A stretch of DNA of 64,000 bases from G965207345 sp965207345 (GTDB lineage Bacteria; Pseudomonadota; Gammaproteobacteria; PS1; Pseudothioglobaceae), in contig OZ242280.1 of assembly GCA_965207345.1 (NCBI GenBank), positions 1,364,001 to 1,428,000 on the forward strand, given 5' to 3'. This document shows, one piece after another, positions 38,418 through 47,268 of this stretch (positions within the stretch are counted from its first letter, which is position 1; each line of letters begins with the position of its first letter). The position numbers and the translations under genes were made by a program. The notes beneath the pieces were generated by a model, which searched no databases, was not told the origin of the DNA, and worked only from the letters and a program-made list of their open reading frames with translations.

Positions 38418-39248
38418 ATGTTTCGCACCATAGGGCTCATTCCTAAACCGGATGATACACTAAGCCATGATACGATTTTGCAACTTAGTGCCTGGCTTTT
38501 TGAAAAAAAATTAACTGTTCTAACTGAAGCAGACGCTATTAAAGAAAACGCAGATTTAATAATTGTAATAGGCGGTGATGGTACAATTTTGGCAAGTGTT
38601 AGAAAATTTATTGATGCTGATATTCCCATACTCGGCGTTAATCTGGGCAGACTTGGTTTTTTAGCAGATGTGGGTTTGGATGAAATGCGTACTATCATTT
38701 TGCAGGCAATTGATGGTGATTTTATTTTAGAAAAACGCAGTCTGCTTCATTGTATTATCAAAAAATCTAGCGATAAAAGCGAGCGTGTTATCGCACAAAA
38801 ATTAGCATTTAATGATGCAGTACTACATCGAAAACAAGGTGCACGAATCATTGAATTTGAAACTTATATTAATGATAAATTTGTGAATTCTCAAAGGGCA
38901 GATGGGTTGATTATCAATACACCTACAGGTTCAACCGCTTATGCTCTCTCTAGTGGCGGTCCCATTATTCACCCAAACGTAGATGCTATTGCTGTTGTGC
39001 CTATTTGCCCGCATACCCTTAGTAACCGCCCGCTGCTTATTAGTGCTGATAGTAAAATTCGTATTAAACTAAGCGAGCCGAATACGGATGCTGTTGTAAG
39101 TTTTGATGCACAGTCTAATTTAACTTTAGCAGAAAATCAAATACTTGTCATTTGTAAATATAAAAACTCTGCACGTCTTATTCATCCGAAACATTATGAT
39201 TATTTTGAAATTATGCGCACAAAACTTAAATGGGGTGGCAGGCTTTAA
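38418..39248 (+). CDS. nadK: NAD kinase
   Basis: NadK phosphorylates NAD to NADP. Diagnostic motifs are VIGGDGTILASVR, GVNLGRLGFLADV, the NDAVLHR segment and TPTGSTAYALSSGGPIIHP. At 276 residues it is slightly shorter than the E. coli enzyme, mainly at the N-terminus. The gene is divergent from grpE, as in E. coli. Confidence 0.96.
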   Translation: MFRTIGLIPKPDDTLSHDTILQLSAWLFEKKLTVLTEADAIKENADLIIVIGGDGTILASVRKFIDADIPILGVNLGRLGFLADVGLDEMRTIILQAIDGDFILEKRSLLHCIIKKSSDKSERVIAQKLAFNDAVLHRKQGARIIEFETYINDKFVNSQRADGLIINTPTGSTAYALSSGGPIIHPNVDAIAVVPICPHTLSNRPLLISADSKIRIKLSEPNTDAVVSFDAQSNLTLAENQILVICKYKNSARLIHPKHYDYFEIMRTKLKWGGRL

Positions 39249-39356
39249 AAAAATAAATTGTGTGTTTAAGATTTTAAAATCAGCAAAATATCAATTAAAA
39301 TAACTAGAACAATAAAGCATTATTAAACTAATATAGGATCATAATATTGCACTATA

Positions 39357-39367
39357 TTTGGTATAAT
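39357..39367 (+). promoter_or_regulatory. Extended -10 promoter at the head of the atp operon
   Basis: TTTGGTATAAT at 39357-39367 has a perfect -10 box at 39362-39367 with an upstream TG (extended -10). It overlaps the ATG at 39366, so a transcript from here would not contain that ATG. Confidence 0.45.
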
Positions 39368-39773
39368 GACGCTCATTTTCTGCTTTAGAAAGTTTGTGAA
39401 TGCGCATATTTATTTGTTATTGATTGTGCAGCTTTTTTTACTTGTGCTCACATTTTTTTTGTTTTTTTATTTAGACCTCTGTATAATGCCGTGCAATGCC
39501 CTTAGTTATGGGGCACTCGTTGCTTTTATAAATACAGTGCTGGTTTTTTTTATGTATCAATTAGCACATAAATTAGCGGGTGATGATGCAAAAAAAGAGG
39601 TAGCTCTGACACTTATTTTTGCAGGTGTGCGTTTTTTAATGATGGGGATTTTACTAGCGATTGGTTTTAGGTGGATTGTGCCTTCTGCACTAGCAATGCT
39701 CTCTGGTTTTGTGGTTTTGCAATTTGGCGGACAAATAATTAGTGCGCTACTAACTATTAAAAAAATAAGTTGA
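39366..39773 (+). CDS. atpI: ATP synthase subunit I
   Basis: AtpI is a small four-span membrane protein that helps assemble the c-ring. Hydrophobic segments are visible at about 13-35, 45-66, 80-100 and 105-128, with the characteristic polar loop AHKLAGDDAKKEVA between spans two and three. Start uncertain: the ATG at 39366 lies in a -10 box, so GTG at 39396, preceded by AGAAAG, is a good alternative and would remove ten residues. It is the first gene of the atp operon. Confidence 0.85.
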   Translation: MTLIFCFRKFVNAHIYLLLIVQLFLLVLTFFLFFYLDLCIMPCNALSYGALVAFINTVLVFFMYQLAHKLAGDDAKKEVALTLIFAGVRFLMMGILLAIGFRWIVPSALAMLSGFVVLQFGGQIISALLTIKKIS

Positions 39774-39827
39774 ATTTAAACTGAGAATGGTTCTAATTAA
39801 AAAAATTAAACAATAAGCCTCTCTGAG

Positions 39828-40643
39828 ATGAATAGCGTTGAATATATTCAGCATCACTTAACAAACCTAACCATCGGTGCAGTTGACGAAAAAACACATC
39901 AGGCATCAGGTTTCTTTGCGCTACATTTAGATACCATTATTATCTCCTGTTTGCTTGGTTTTGTAATGGTTGCAGTTGGAATCTTAGTAACAAAACGTGC
40001 AAAAGTGGGTGTACCTTCTAGTTTTCAAAATTTTGTTGAAATGATTTTAGAGTTTGTAGATAATCAAATCAAGGATATTTTTCCGACTAGAAATCCAATC
40101 GTTGCACCGCTAGCACTCACAGTTTTTGTTTGGATTTGGCTCATGAATTTCATGGACTTAATTCCCATAGATTTAATTCCTACAATTGCTAAATATTTTG
40201 GTGTACCATATCTGAAAGTGGTACCGACTACCGACATTAACTTAACTTTTGCCTTGTCCTTTAGCATATTTTTTCTGGTTTTATATTACAATATAAAATA
40301 CAAAGGTTTTTTTGGTTATCTAAAAATGTTCTTATTTCACCCCTTTGGCAAACTTGCTGTGCCCGCTAATATCTTAATGACGCTCATTGAAGAGTTAGCG
40401 AAGCCTTTAAGCCTAGGGTTAAGGCTTTTCGGTAATTTATTTGCAGGTGAGCTTGTTTTTTTACTCATTGCGCTCATTGGTGGCACAGCAACTTTTGGTA
40501 TAGGTCTGCTTGTCTGGTATCCCCTTCAAATGGTACTAGATTTAATTTGGATAATTTTTCATGTGTTAGTCATTACCTTACAAGCATTTATTTTTATGGT
40601 ACTTACTATTGTTTATTTGGGTATGACAACCGAAAAACATTAA
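39828..40643 (+). CDS. atpB: ATP synthase subunit a
   Basis: Subunit a forms the proton half-channels of Fo. The essential Arg lies in LAKPLSLGLRLFGNLFAGEL. Further conserved pieces are MDLIPIDLIPTIA and LQAFIFMVLTIVYLGM near the end. The 271-residue protein has the usual five to six membrane spans and is second in the operon. Confidence 0.97.
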   Translation: MNSVEYIQHHLTNLTIGAVDEKTHQASGFFALHLDTIIISCLLGFVMVAVGILVTKRAKVGVPSSFQNFVEMILEFVDNQIKDIFPTRNPIVAPLALTVFVWIWLMNFMDLIPIDLIPTIAKYFGVPYLKVVPTTDINLTFALSFSIFFLVLYYNIKYKGFFGYLKMFLFHPFGKLAVPANILMTLIEELAKPLSLGLRLFGNLFAGELVFLLIALIGGTATFGIGLLVWYPLQMVLDLIWIIFHVLVITLQAFIFMVLTIVYLGMTTEKH

Positions 40644-40673
40644 ATTTTTATTAATATTTTAAGGAGTAAAATA

Positions 40674-40958
40674 ATGGATGCAAATATGCTTGTAACGATT
40701 TATTCATACACTGCTGTTGGCGTTGGCGTAATTCTTGCAGCTGCTGGGTTAGGCTCTGCAATTGGCTGGGGGCTTATTTGTGCGAAAACATTGGAAGGTA
40801 TTGCACGTCAGCCAGAAATGAAGCCTGAGTTGATGACAAATATGTTTATTTTTGCGGGGCTTATGGAATCATTCCCGTTTATTATTTTAGCATTTGCAAT
40901 GTGGTTTCTATTTGCAAACCCATTCGTTGGTGCTGTTACAGCAGCTATTGGTGCTTAA
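40674..40958 (+). CDS. atpE: ATP synthase subunit c
   Basis: The c-ring proteolipid has two membrane helices joined by the polar loop ARQPEMKPE. The ion-carrying carboxylate is a Glu in FAGLMESFPFI. Trp stands where Na+-type c subunits have the ion-binding Gln in helix one (IGWGLI), which argues for proton coupling. A strong AAGGAG lies before the ATG, fitting the high copy number needed. Length 94. Confidence 0.97.
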   Translation: MDANMLVTIYSYTAVGVGVILAAAGLGSAIGWGLICAKTLEGIARQPEMKPELMTNMFIFAGLMESFPFIILAFAMWFLFANPFVGAVTAAIGA

Positions 40959-41016
40959 CGATAAAATAAATCTATTATGAAACAAAAAAATATACTTTGT
41001 TAGCTAAAATTAGATT

Positions 41017-41487
41017 ATGAATATTACTGTAACGCTCATTATTCAAATGCTCGCTTTTGCAGCTTTTGTTATTCTTGTTAATAAATTTATGTGGCTACCG
41101 CTATCAAATATTATGGCGCAAAGACAAAAACGTATTGAAGAAGGATTAGCGGCTGCAGAACGTGGAAGATCTGAAAAAGAAGAATCTGAAAAAAAAGCAA
41201 AGGAGCTACTTAATTCATCAAGAGGTCAAGCGTCTGAAATTATTGCCAGCGCACAAAAACAAGCAAACATGATGATAGAAGAAGCAAAAACTGCAGCAGT
41301 TTTAGAAATAGAAAAAAATAAAACACAAGCACATTATGAGTTAGAACAGGAGTTAAGTCGTGCTAAAATCAATCTTCGCTCCAAAGTATCTGCTCTGGTG
41401 ATTCAAGGTGTGTCCGCTGTGTTAGAAAAAGAGGTAAATGAAAAAACGCATGAGGCAATGCTTACAAAATTATCAAAATCATTATAG
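41017..41487 (+). CDS. atpF: ATP synthase subunit b
   Basis: Subunit b is the peripheral stalk. A single N-terminal span (MNITVTLIIQMLAFAAFVIL, then NKFMWLPL) is followed by a long Ala/Glu/Lys coiled coil to the end. The 156-residue length equals that of E. coli b. It is followed by atpH after 12 bases. Confidence 0.96.
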   Translation: MNITVTLIIQMLAFAAFVILVNKFMWLPLSNIMAQRQKRIEEGLAAAERGRSEKEESEKKAKELLNSSRGQASEIIASAQKQANMMIEEAKTAAVLEIEKNKTQAHYELEQELSRAKINLRSKVSALVIQGVSAVLEKEVNEKTHEAMLTKLSKSL

Positions 41488-41499
41488 AGGCTAAATTTA

Positions 41500-42051
41500 A
41501 TGGAATTAAGTGATGTCGCTAGACCTTACGTACGGGCTATTTTTTCTCTAACATCTAAGCGTGACGTTATATATAAAAATTGGTACGAGCTATTGAAAGT
41601 TGGAGCAATACTTATAAAAAAAGCAGAAATTCTTGCGCTCGTAAAAACACCAAAACTAGCTAAAAATGAAAAACAAAATATTTTTATAGAATTGCTAGCA
41701 AAAACGCTTGAGTATAAGATAACATTTGAACAAATAAATTTTATAAATCTTTTAATAAGAAATCGTCGTTTAGAGGCGTTGCCTGCGATGTCTGTTTTAT
41801 TTAACGCACTGCTTAAAAGTAGTGGGCAGAAAAAAATATTTGATATACGCACCCCCTATCGCCTATCTGATGCACAAAAATCTGCTTTAAAGATAAAACT
41901 ATCTCAAAGGACTAACATGGATGTATATCTAAATATTACCGAAGATAAAAAAATATTAGGTGGTGTGATTATCAAAGAAGGTGATAAAGTTATTGATGGT
42001 TCTATTAAATCTAGACTTGAACAATTTGGTTATAGTCTATCTATTTATTAA
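41500..42051 (+). CDS. atpH: ATP synthase subunit delta
   Basis: Delta ties the b-stalk to the top of F1. The 183-residue protein starts with DVARPYVRAIF, has the all-helical N-terminal domain, and ends with ILGGVIIKEGDKVIDGSIKS, the canonical C-terminal strand motif. Order and spacing in the operon confirm it. Confidence 0.95.
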   Translation: MELSDVARPYVRAIFSLTSKRDVIYKNWYELLKVGAILIKKAEILALVKTPKLAKNEKQNIFIELLAKTLEYKITFEQINFINLLIRNRRLEALPAMSVLFNALLKSSGQKKIFDIRTPYRLSDAQKSALKIKLSQRTNMDVYLNITEDKKILGGVIIKEGDKVIDGSIKSRLEQFGYSLSIY

Positions 42052-42075
42052 TTCAAAAACATAAAAGGAAGGGTT

Positions 42076-43617
42076 ATGCAATTAAATGCATCTGAAATTA
42101 GCGATTTAATTAAAAAACAAATAACAGGGCTTGACTTCAAAGCTGAGACAAAAACTGAAGGCACAGTAATTAGCGTGAGCGATGGTATTGTGCGCATTCA
42201 TGGATTGGCAGACGCATTATTTGGTGAAATGCTTGATTTTAGCAATAATACTTTTGGTATGGCACTCAACTTAGAACAAGACTCGGTGGGTGCAGTTATA
42301 CTAGGCAATTATGAGCATATTTCAGAAGGTGATACAGTTCGGTGCACCAATAAAGTAATGTCTGTACCTGTTGGAGAATCACTACTTGGCAGGGTTATCA
42401 ATTCTCTCGGTAGCCCAATTGACGCAAGAGGTGCTCTAGATACAAGCGAGACAAGGGAATTAGAGGTTGTTGCGCCAGGAGTTATTGAAAGACAATCTGT
42501 TACTGAACCATTGCAAACAGGAATTAAAGCTATTGATGCTATGGTTCCTATTGGCAGAGGTCAAAGAGAATTAATCATTGGTGATAGACAGACGGGTAAA
42601 ACTGCCGTTGCTGTTGATACTATTATTAATCAGAGAAATTCAAATGTTAAATGCATCTATGTTGCCATCGGACAAAAGGCTTCATCTGTTGCTACTGTAG
42701 CACGTAAATTAGAAGAGCATGGTGCACTAAAAAATACTATTATTGTTGCTTCAGTTGCTTCAGACTCGGCAGCTCTTCAATATATTGCGCCTTATGCTGG
42801 TTGTGCTATGGCGGAATATTTTAGAGATAAAGGTGAAGATGCACTCATTGTTTATGATGATTTAACAAAACAAGCTTGGGCTTATCGGCAAGTGTCTCTA
42901 CTACTTAGAAGACCGCCAGGGCGTGAAGCATATCCGGGCGATGTGTTTTATTTGCACTCTCGTTTACTAGAAAGAGCAGCGCGCGTCAATGCAGATTTTG
43001 TTGAAAAAACAACTAAAGGCAAAGTTGTTGGAAAAACAGGTTCGCTTACCGCTCTTCCAATTATTGAGACGCAAGCAGGCGATGTCTCTGCTTTTGTGCC
43101 AACCAATGTAATTTCTATTACTGATGGACAAATTTTTCTTGAGACAGATTTGTTTAATTCAGGCATGCGTCCTGCAATTAATGCAGGTTTATCGGTTTCT
43201 CGTGTGGGGGGTGCTGCACAAGCTAAAATTATTAAAAAGTTAGGTGGTGGTGTGCGCCTTGATTTAGCACAATATCGCGAATTAGCAGCATTTGCACAAT
43301 TTGCCTCAGACTTAGACGATATAACTAAAGCCCAGATAGATAAGGGTTTGCGCATAACTGAACTTATGAAACAATTGCAATATTCTCCACTGACTATTGC
43401 TGAAATGGCAACTGGTTTATACGCTGCAAATGAAGGCTTTTTGGATGATATTGAGCCAAGTGAAATTAGTGTATTTGAAAAAGCGCTTATTGCATACATG
43501 CGTGCTAATGAAAATGATTTAATGACACGTATCAATGAAAGTGGTGACTATAATGATGATATTGCAAATGATTTAAAATCAGCGCTTGAAAACTTTAAAA
43601 GCAATCATACTTGGTGA
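42076..43617 (+). CDS. atpA: ATP synthase subunit alpha
   Basis: The non-catalytic nucleotide-binding subunit of F1. Walker A is GDRQTGKTAVA, the AYRQVSLLLRRPPGREAYPG segment contains the arginine-finger neighbourhood, and the ATPase signature PAINAGLSVSRVGG is present. 513 residues, full length. AAGGAAGGG precedes the ATG. Long antisense frames across it are shadows. Confidence 0.98.
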   Translation: MQLNASEISDLIKKQITGLDFKAETKTEGTVISVSDGIVRIHGLADALFGEMLDFSNNTFGMALNLEQDSVGAVILGNYEHISEGDTVRCTNKVMSVPVGESLLGRVINSLGSPIDARGALDTSETRELEVVAPGVIERQSVTEPLQTGIKAIDAMVPIGRGQRELIIGDRQTGKTAVAVDTIINQRNSNVKCIYVAIGQKASSVATVARKLEEHGALKNTIIVASVASDSAALQYIAPYAGCAMAEYFRDKGEDALIVYDDLTKQAWAYRQVSLLLRRPPGREAYPGDVFYLHSRLLERAARVNADFVEKTTKGKVVGKTGSLTALPIIETQAGDVSAFVPTNVISITDGQIFLETDLFNSGMRPAINAGLSVSRVGGAAQAKIIKKLGGGVRLDLAQYRELAAFAQFASDLDDITKAQIDKGLRITELMKQLQYSPLTIAEMATGLYAANEGFLDDIEPSEISVFEKALIAYMRANENDLMTRINESGDYNDDIANDLKSALENFKSNHTW

Positions 43618-43623
43618 TAAAAA

Positions 43624-44490
43624 ATGACTATTGGTAAAGACATACGCACCCAAATTAACAATATTAAAAATACGCAAAAAATTACCAGTGCAATGAGAAT
43701 GGTTGCTGCGAGCAAAATGAAAAAAGCACAAAATCGTATGCTAGATTCTAGGCCGTATGCTGATAAAATAACACAAATTATTAACCATCTTACCTATGCA
43801 CATTGTGAGTTTAAGCATCCTTATATAAACCAGAACGAAGAAATAAAACAAGTGGGCTATATTGTTATTTCTAGTGATCGTGGCTTATGTGGCGGTCTCA
43901 ATGCTAATTTATTTAGAACATTACTCTCTCAGTTAGCTAAGCATCAAGATACAAATGTTCGCGTTAAGATATGTACAATTGGTAAAAAATCTCTCGCATT
44001 TTTTAAACACAGCAGTGCTCACGTCGTAGCAACACAAACAGACTTAGGTGATACACCGCACTTAGAGGATATCATTGGCGCACTCAAGGTAATGCTTGGC
44101 GAATTTGAAAGTGGTGGCATAGATAAGCTTTATCTTGCCTACAATACTTATGTCAGCACTATGACACAAAAGCCAACTATTAAACAATTATTACCGATGT
44201 CCGCACCAGATGAAATAACAGAATTATCTCACCGCTGGGATTATATTTATGAACCTGATGCTAAAATCATTTTGAATCATTTACTCACTCGTTTTATTGA
44301 AACACTTGTTTATCAGGGTGTGGTAGAAAATATTGCCTGTGAGCAATCTGCAAGAATGATTGCAATGCAAAGCGCTACAGATAATGCGGGGGATATGGTA
44401 AAAAATTTACAACTAGTTTATAACAAAGCACGTCAAGCAGCAATTACGCAAGAAATTTCTGAAATTGTCGGCGGTGCCGCTGCAGTTTAA
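43624..44490 (+). CDS. atpG: ATP synthase subunit gamma
   Basis: Gamma is the central rotor shaft. Its N-terminal helix (DIRTQINNIKNTQKITSAMR, then MVAASKMKKAQ) and C-terminal helix (ESARM-like SARMIAMQSATDNAGDMV and ITQEISEIVGGAAAV) are canonical, with the Rossmann-like middle ISSDRGLCGGLN. Length 288. The gap to atpD is 160 bases, longer than any other in the operon. Confidence 0.97.
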   Translation: MTIGKDIRTQINNIKNTQKITSAMRMVAASKMKKAQNRMLDSRPYADKITQIINHLTYAHCEFKHPYINQNEEIKQVGYIVISSDRGLCGGLNANLFRTLLSQLAKHQDTNVRVKICTIGKKSLAFFKHSSAHVVATQTDLGDTPHLEDIIGALKVMLGEFESGGIDKLYLAYNTYVSTMTQKPTIKQLLPMSAPDEITELSHRWDYIYEPDAKIILNHLLTRFIETLVYQGVVENIACEQSARMIAMQSATDNAGDMVKNLQLVYNKARQAAITQEISEIVGGAAAV

Positions 44491-44512
44491 AAAGTAATTT
44501 AAGGATATAGAT

Positions 44513-44593
44513 ATGACACTGATTGAAGAATTTAATACATCACTCTTTAACAAGCAAAAATGCCGTAATAAATCTTCATATCCAGATACTTAG
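44513..44593 (+). other. Possible 26-codon leader ORF between atpG and atpD
   Basis: After an AAGGATA ribosome-binding-like stretch, ATG at 44513 opens a short frame (MTLIEEFNTSLFNKQKC, ending in PDT). A second nine-codon frame starts at 44620 just before atpD. Neither matches a family I know. They may be a regulatory leader, a decayed gene or chance; conservation would decide. Confidence 0.25.
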
Positions 44594-44650
44594 AACTGAA
44601 GAAATATTGGGTAGATAATATGGCTAAAAAATATCATTTAGGAAAATAAT

Positions 44651-46030
44651 ATGACAACAGGGAAAATCACACAAATTATTGGCGCAGTTATAGATGTTGA
44701 ATTTTCAAGCGGTGCTATTCCTAAAATATATGATGCTTTAAAGGTAAGTGCAACAAATCTCGTCCTAGAAGTGCAGCAACAACTTGGCGATAACATTGTG
44801 CGTACCATTGCAATGGGCACATCAGAAGGATTAGGGCGTGGCTTAGAAGTAGTTAATTCAGGAAGGGCAATTACAGTGCCAGTTGGCAGTAAAACACTTG
44901 GTAGAATTGTCAATGTCCTAGGCAATCCAATTGATAATATCGGTGATATTGGCGCAGAAGAGCACTGGGAAATCCACCGCGCTGCACCTGCTTATGATCA
45001 TTTATCGCCAGCAACAGAATTATTACAAACAGGTATTAAAGTCATTGATTTAGTTTGTCCTTTTGCTAAAGGCGGTAAGGTTGGATTATTTGGCGGTGCT
45101 GGCGTTGGTAAAACAGTTAATATGATGGAGCTTATTCGCAATATTGCTATTGAGCATAGTGGTTACTCTGTATTTGCAGGAGTTGGCGAAAGAACGCGTG
45201 AAGGTAACGACTTCTACTATGAAATGAAAGAATCTAATGTGCTAGATAAAGTATCGCTAGTTTATGGACAAATGAACGAACCTCCAGGTAATCGGCTTAG
45301 AGTGGCTCTCACAGGACTTACTATGGCAGAATATTTTCGCGATGAAGGACGTGATGTGCTTCTTTTTATTGATAATATTTATCGTTATACTTTAGCAGGT
45401 ACAGAAGTTTCAGCACTACTTGGACGTATGCCATCTGCTGTTGGCTATCAGCCAAATCTTGCTGAAGAAATGGGCACTTTGCAAGAGCGTATTACTTCAA
45501 CAAAAACAGGCTCAATTACTTCCATACAGGCGGTTTATGTGCCTGCAGATGATTTAACTGATCCATCTCCTGCAACAACTTTTGCTCACTTAGATGCCAC
45601 AGTCGTGCTTAGTCGTCAAATTGCAGAGCTAGGTATTTATCCTGCGGTTGATCCGCTTGATTCTACTTCACGCCAGTTAGATCCTCTTGTGGTAGGACAA
45701 GAGCATTATGACGTTACGCGTGGTGTGCAAGGTGTACTGCAGCGCTATAAAGAATTAAAAGATATTATTGCAATTTTAGGCATGGATGAATTATCCGAAG
45801 AAGATAAACAACTTGTCAGCCGTGCGCGCAAAGTGCAACGATTTTTATCCCAGCCATTTTTTGTGGCAGAAGTATTTACGGGATCGCCTGGAAAATATGT
45901 ACCGCTTAAGGATACTGTTGCTGGATTTAAAGCGATACTCTCGGGCGAGTTAGACCACATTCCAGAACAAGCATTTTATATGATGGGTTCTATTGATGAA
46001 GTGAAGGCTAAGGCGGAAAAAATTAAATAA
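44651..46030 (+). CDS. atpD: ATP synthase subunit beta
   Basis: The catalytic F1 subunit. Walker A is FGGAGVGKTVNMME, the catalytic Glu lies in GERTREGNDFYYEM, the Walker B region is VLLFIDNIYRYTLAGTEVSA and the DELSEED loop is conserved as MDELSEEDKQLV. Length 459 matches E. coli beta. AGGA lies nine bases before the ATG. Confidence 0.98.
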   Translation: MTTGKITQIIGAVIDVEFSSGAIPKIYDALKVSATNLVLEVQQQLGDNIVRTIAMGTSEGLGRGLEVVNSGRAITVPVGSKTLGRIVNVLGNPIDNIGDIGAEEHWEIHRAAPAYDHLSPATELLQTGIKVIDLVCPFAKGGKVGLFGGAGVGKTVNMMELIRNIAIEHSGYSVFAGVGERTREGNDFYYEMKESNVLDKVSLVYGQMNEPPGNRLRVALTGLTMAEYFRDEGRDVLLFIDNIYRYTLAGTEVSALLGRMPSAVGYQPNLAEEMGTLQERITSTKTGSITSIQAVYVPADDLTDPSPATTFAHLDATVVLSRQIAELGIYPAVDPLDSTSRQLDPLVVGQEHYDVTRGVQGVLQRYKELKDIIAILGMDELSEEDKQLVSRARKVQRFLSQPFFVAEVFTGSPGKYVPLKDTVAGFKAILSGELDHIPEQAFYMMGSIDEVKAKAEKIK

Positions 46031-46036
46031 CAAAAT

Positions 46037-46058
46037 ACGAGGTGATAACGAGGTGATA
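46037..46058 (+). repeat. 11-base tandem duplication carrying two ribosome binding sites
   Basis: ACGAGGTGATA occurs twice back to back (46037-46047 and 46048-46058), directly before the ATG at 46061. Each copy holds GAGGTGA, a good anti-16S match, so the inserted gene has a doubled ribosome binding site. Confidence 0.7.
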
Positions 46059-46060
46059 CT

Positions 46061-46405
46061 ATGACGACAAACAAAATAACAGATATTCTTACTCTAATAA
46101 TGGTTGTTGTTCTCATACTAACTGGGATGACGACGCTTAATGATGAAACTGTTTACTCATGGGCTTTTGTTGATCTTTATAGCGTAGTTGTACTTATTAT
46201 TTTTGCCAATAGATTATTTGAGCAAAAGTCATCGGGTATTATGCATTATAGGGTAACAAGTGCCTTACTTGCGCTAGCCTCGCTTACTATTATAATAGGA
46301 AATATTATTACCCCATTCTCATGGGTTTTCTTTGATATTTTTTCTATTAGTGTTGCGTTACTGGCTATTTTACACATATTAACAAATAGTAATGAGGCGT
46401 CCTAA
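46061..46405 (+). CDS. Unknown four-helix membrane protein inside the atp operon
   Basis: I do not recognise this 114-residue protein. Four hydrophobic helices are visible at about residues 8-25, 33-50, 65-84 and 86-106, joined by short polar loops (NRLFEQKSSG between helices two and three). It lies between atpD and atpC, where most F-type operons have no gene. The start has a doubled ribosome binding site, and the stop overlaps the atpC start (TAATG), so translation of atpC is coupled to it. An assembly or regulatory role in ATP synthase is an inference from position only. Confidence 0.7.
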   Translation: MTTNKITDILTLIMVVVLILTGMTTLNDETVYSWAFVDLYSVVVLIIFANRLFEQKSSGIMHYRVTSALLALASLTIIIGNIITPFSWVFFDIFSISVALLAILHILTNSNEAS

Positions 46406-46824
46406 TGTTGACTATTGATGTTGATGTAGTGAGTGCGGTAAAGTCACTATATTCTGGGAAGGCACGGCGCGTATTTGCCCCGGGTGCAATGGGAGAAATT
46501 GGCGTATTACCAAAGCATGCACCATTTTTAAGCACGCTTCGCCCCGGTGAAGTACGTATTGAAGGTGAAAATGGTGAAACAGAACATATTTATGTCTCAG
46601 GTGGTATTGTTGAAGTGCAACCACATACAATTACTATTTTATCCGATACAGCAACCCGCGCACATGACTTAGACGAAGCAAGATGCTTAGAAGCCAAAAC
46701 CCGCGCTGAAGAGGTAATGGCAAATGCTGATACAGATGTAGATATTACAAAGGTTAAAGTATCTATCTTAGAACTTAGTGCACAACTTAAACTGATTGAA
46801 AAATTACGCAAACAAAAAAATTAA
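46405..46824 (+). CDS. atpC: ATP synthase subunit epsilon
   Basis: Epsilon is the rotor subunit that can inhibit ATP hydrolysis. The N-terminal beta-sandwich has GEIGVLPKHAPFLSTLRPGE and HIYVSGGIVEVQPHTITILSDTA, quoted by VSGGIVEVQPHTI, and is followed by a helical hairpin (about 87-139). Length 139 is typical. The ATG shares one base with the stop of the upstream membrane gene. Confidence 0.95.
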   Translation: MLTIDVDVVSAVKSLYSGKARRVFAPGAMGEIGVLPKHAPFLSTLRPGEVRIEGENGETEHIYVSGGIVEVQPHTITILSDTATRAHDLDEARCLEAKTRAEEVMANADTDVDITKVKVSILELSAQLKLIEKLRKQKN

Positions 46825-47268
46825 AATGCAATAGTAATTTTTACTAATATCATATTAGGTAAAAATTTTCCAAGCAAGAATTGCCAAAATGGCAATTCAA
46901 TAACTGGCACAAATAGCAAACTGTTTATATCGTTATAAAGGGCTGATAATTCCAAATACTCAAGAAAATCCTTTAATAATCTCTCAAATAGATAGTAGTA
47001 CTTTTGATGATAGCTATAGTCCGTATAAACCTGATATTTTGGTAATAATGGATATTATAAAATTTTGCTATAAAGTGTCTTACAAAAATTGGCAATAATT
47101 TTATGATTAGACATTCTGAAATTACACAACTTACTATACAAGAAAAACAACATATTAAATATTTGTTCCACCGTTTATTGTCTATGATTATTTTAGTGGT
47201 AGATAAAAAACATAACAAATGAATAATTAGGATTAAAGTAAATTAAATAAAAGTACCCAGAGCAATCA
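46825..47268. other. Gene-poor stretch after the atp operon, possible remnants
   Basis: This 444-base stretch separates atpC from the convergent mfd. It contains a plus-strand frame without start (near 46910-47094; YRYKGLIIPNTQENPLIIS, then DILVIMD) and a 38-codon ATG frame further on (IRHSEITQLTIQEKQ). Their composition is protein-like, but I cannot place them; they are best read as relics of a lost gene. Confidence 0.3.
46878..46898. terminator. Hairpin downstream of atpC
   Basis: GAATTGCCA / TGGCAATTC form a perfect 9-base stem with a 3-base loop, 54 bases after the atpC stop and before the convergent mfd. No T-run follows on either strand, so it is a weak or processing-type terminator at best. 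Confidence 0.4.

Noticed and set aside
42948..43535. Long antisense open frame of 195 codons inside atpA
   Set aside because: It lies wholly opposite a highly conserved gene, has no family motifs and no ribosome binding site.
46973..47218. Minus-strand 81-codon frame after the atp operon
   Set aside because: Composition is Ile/Cys-rich in AT-rich DNA with no start signal; plus-strand fragments in the same place look more protein-like.
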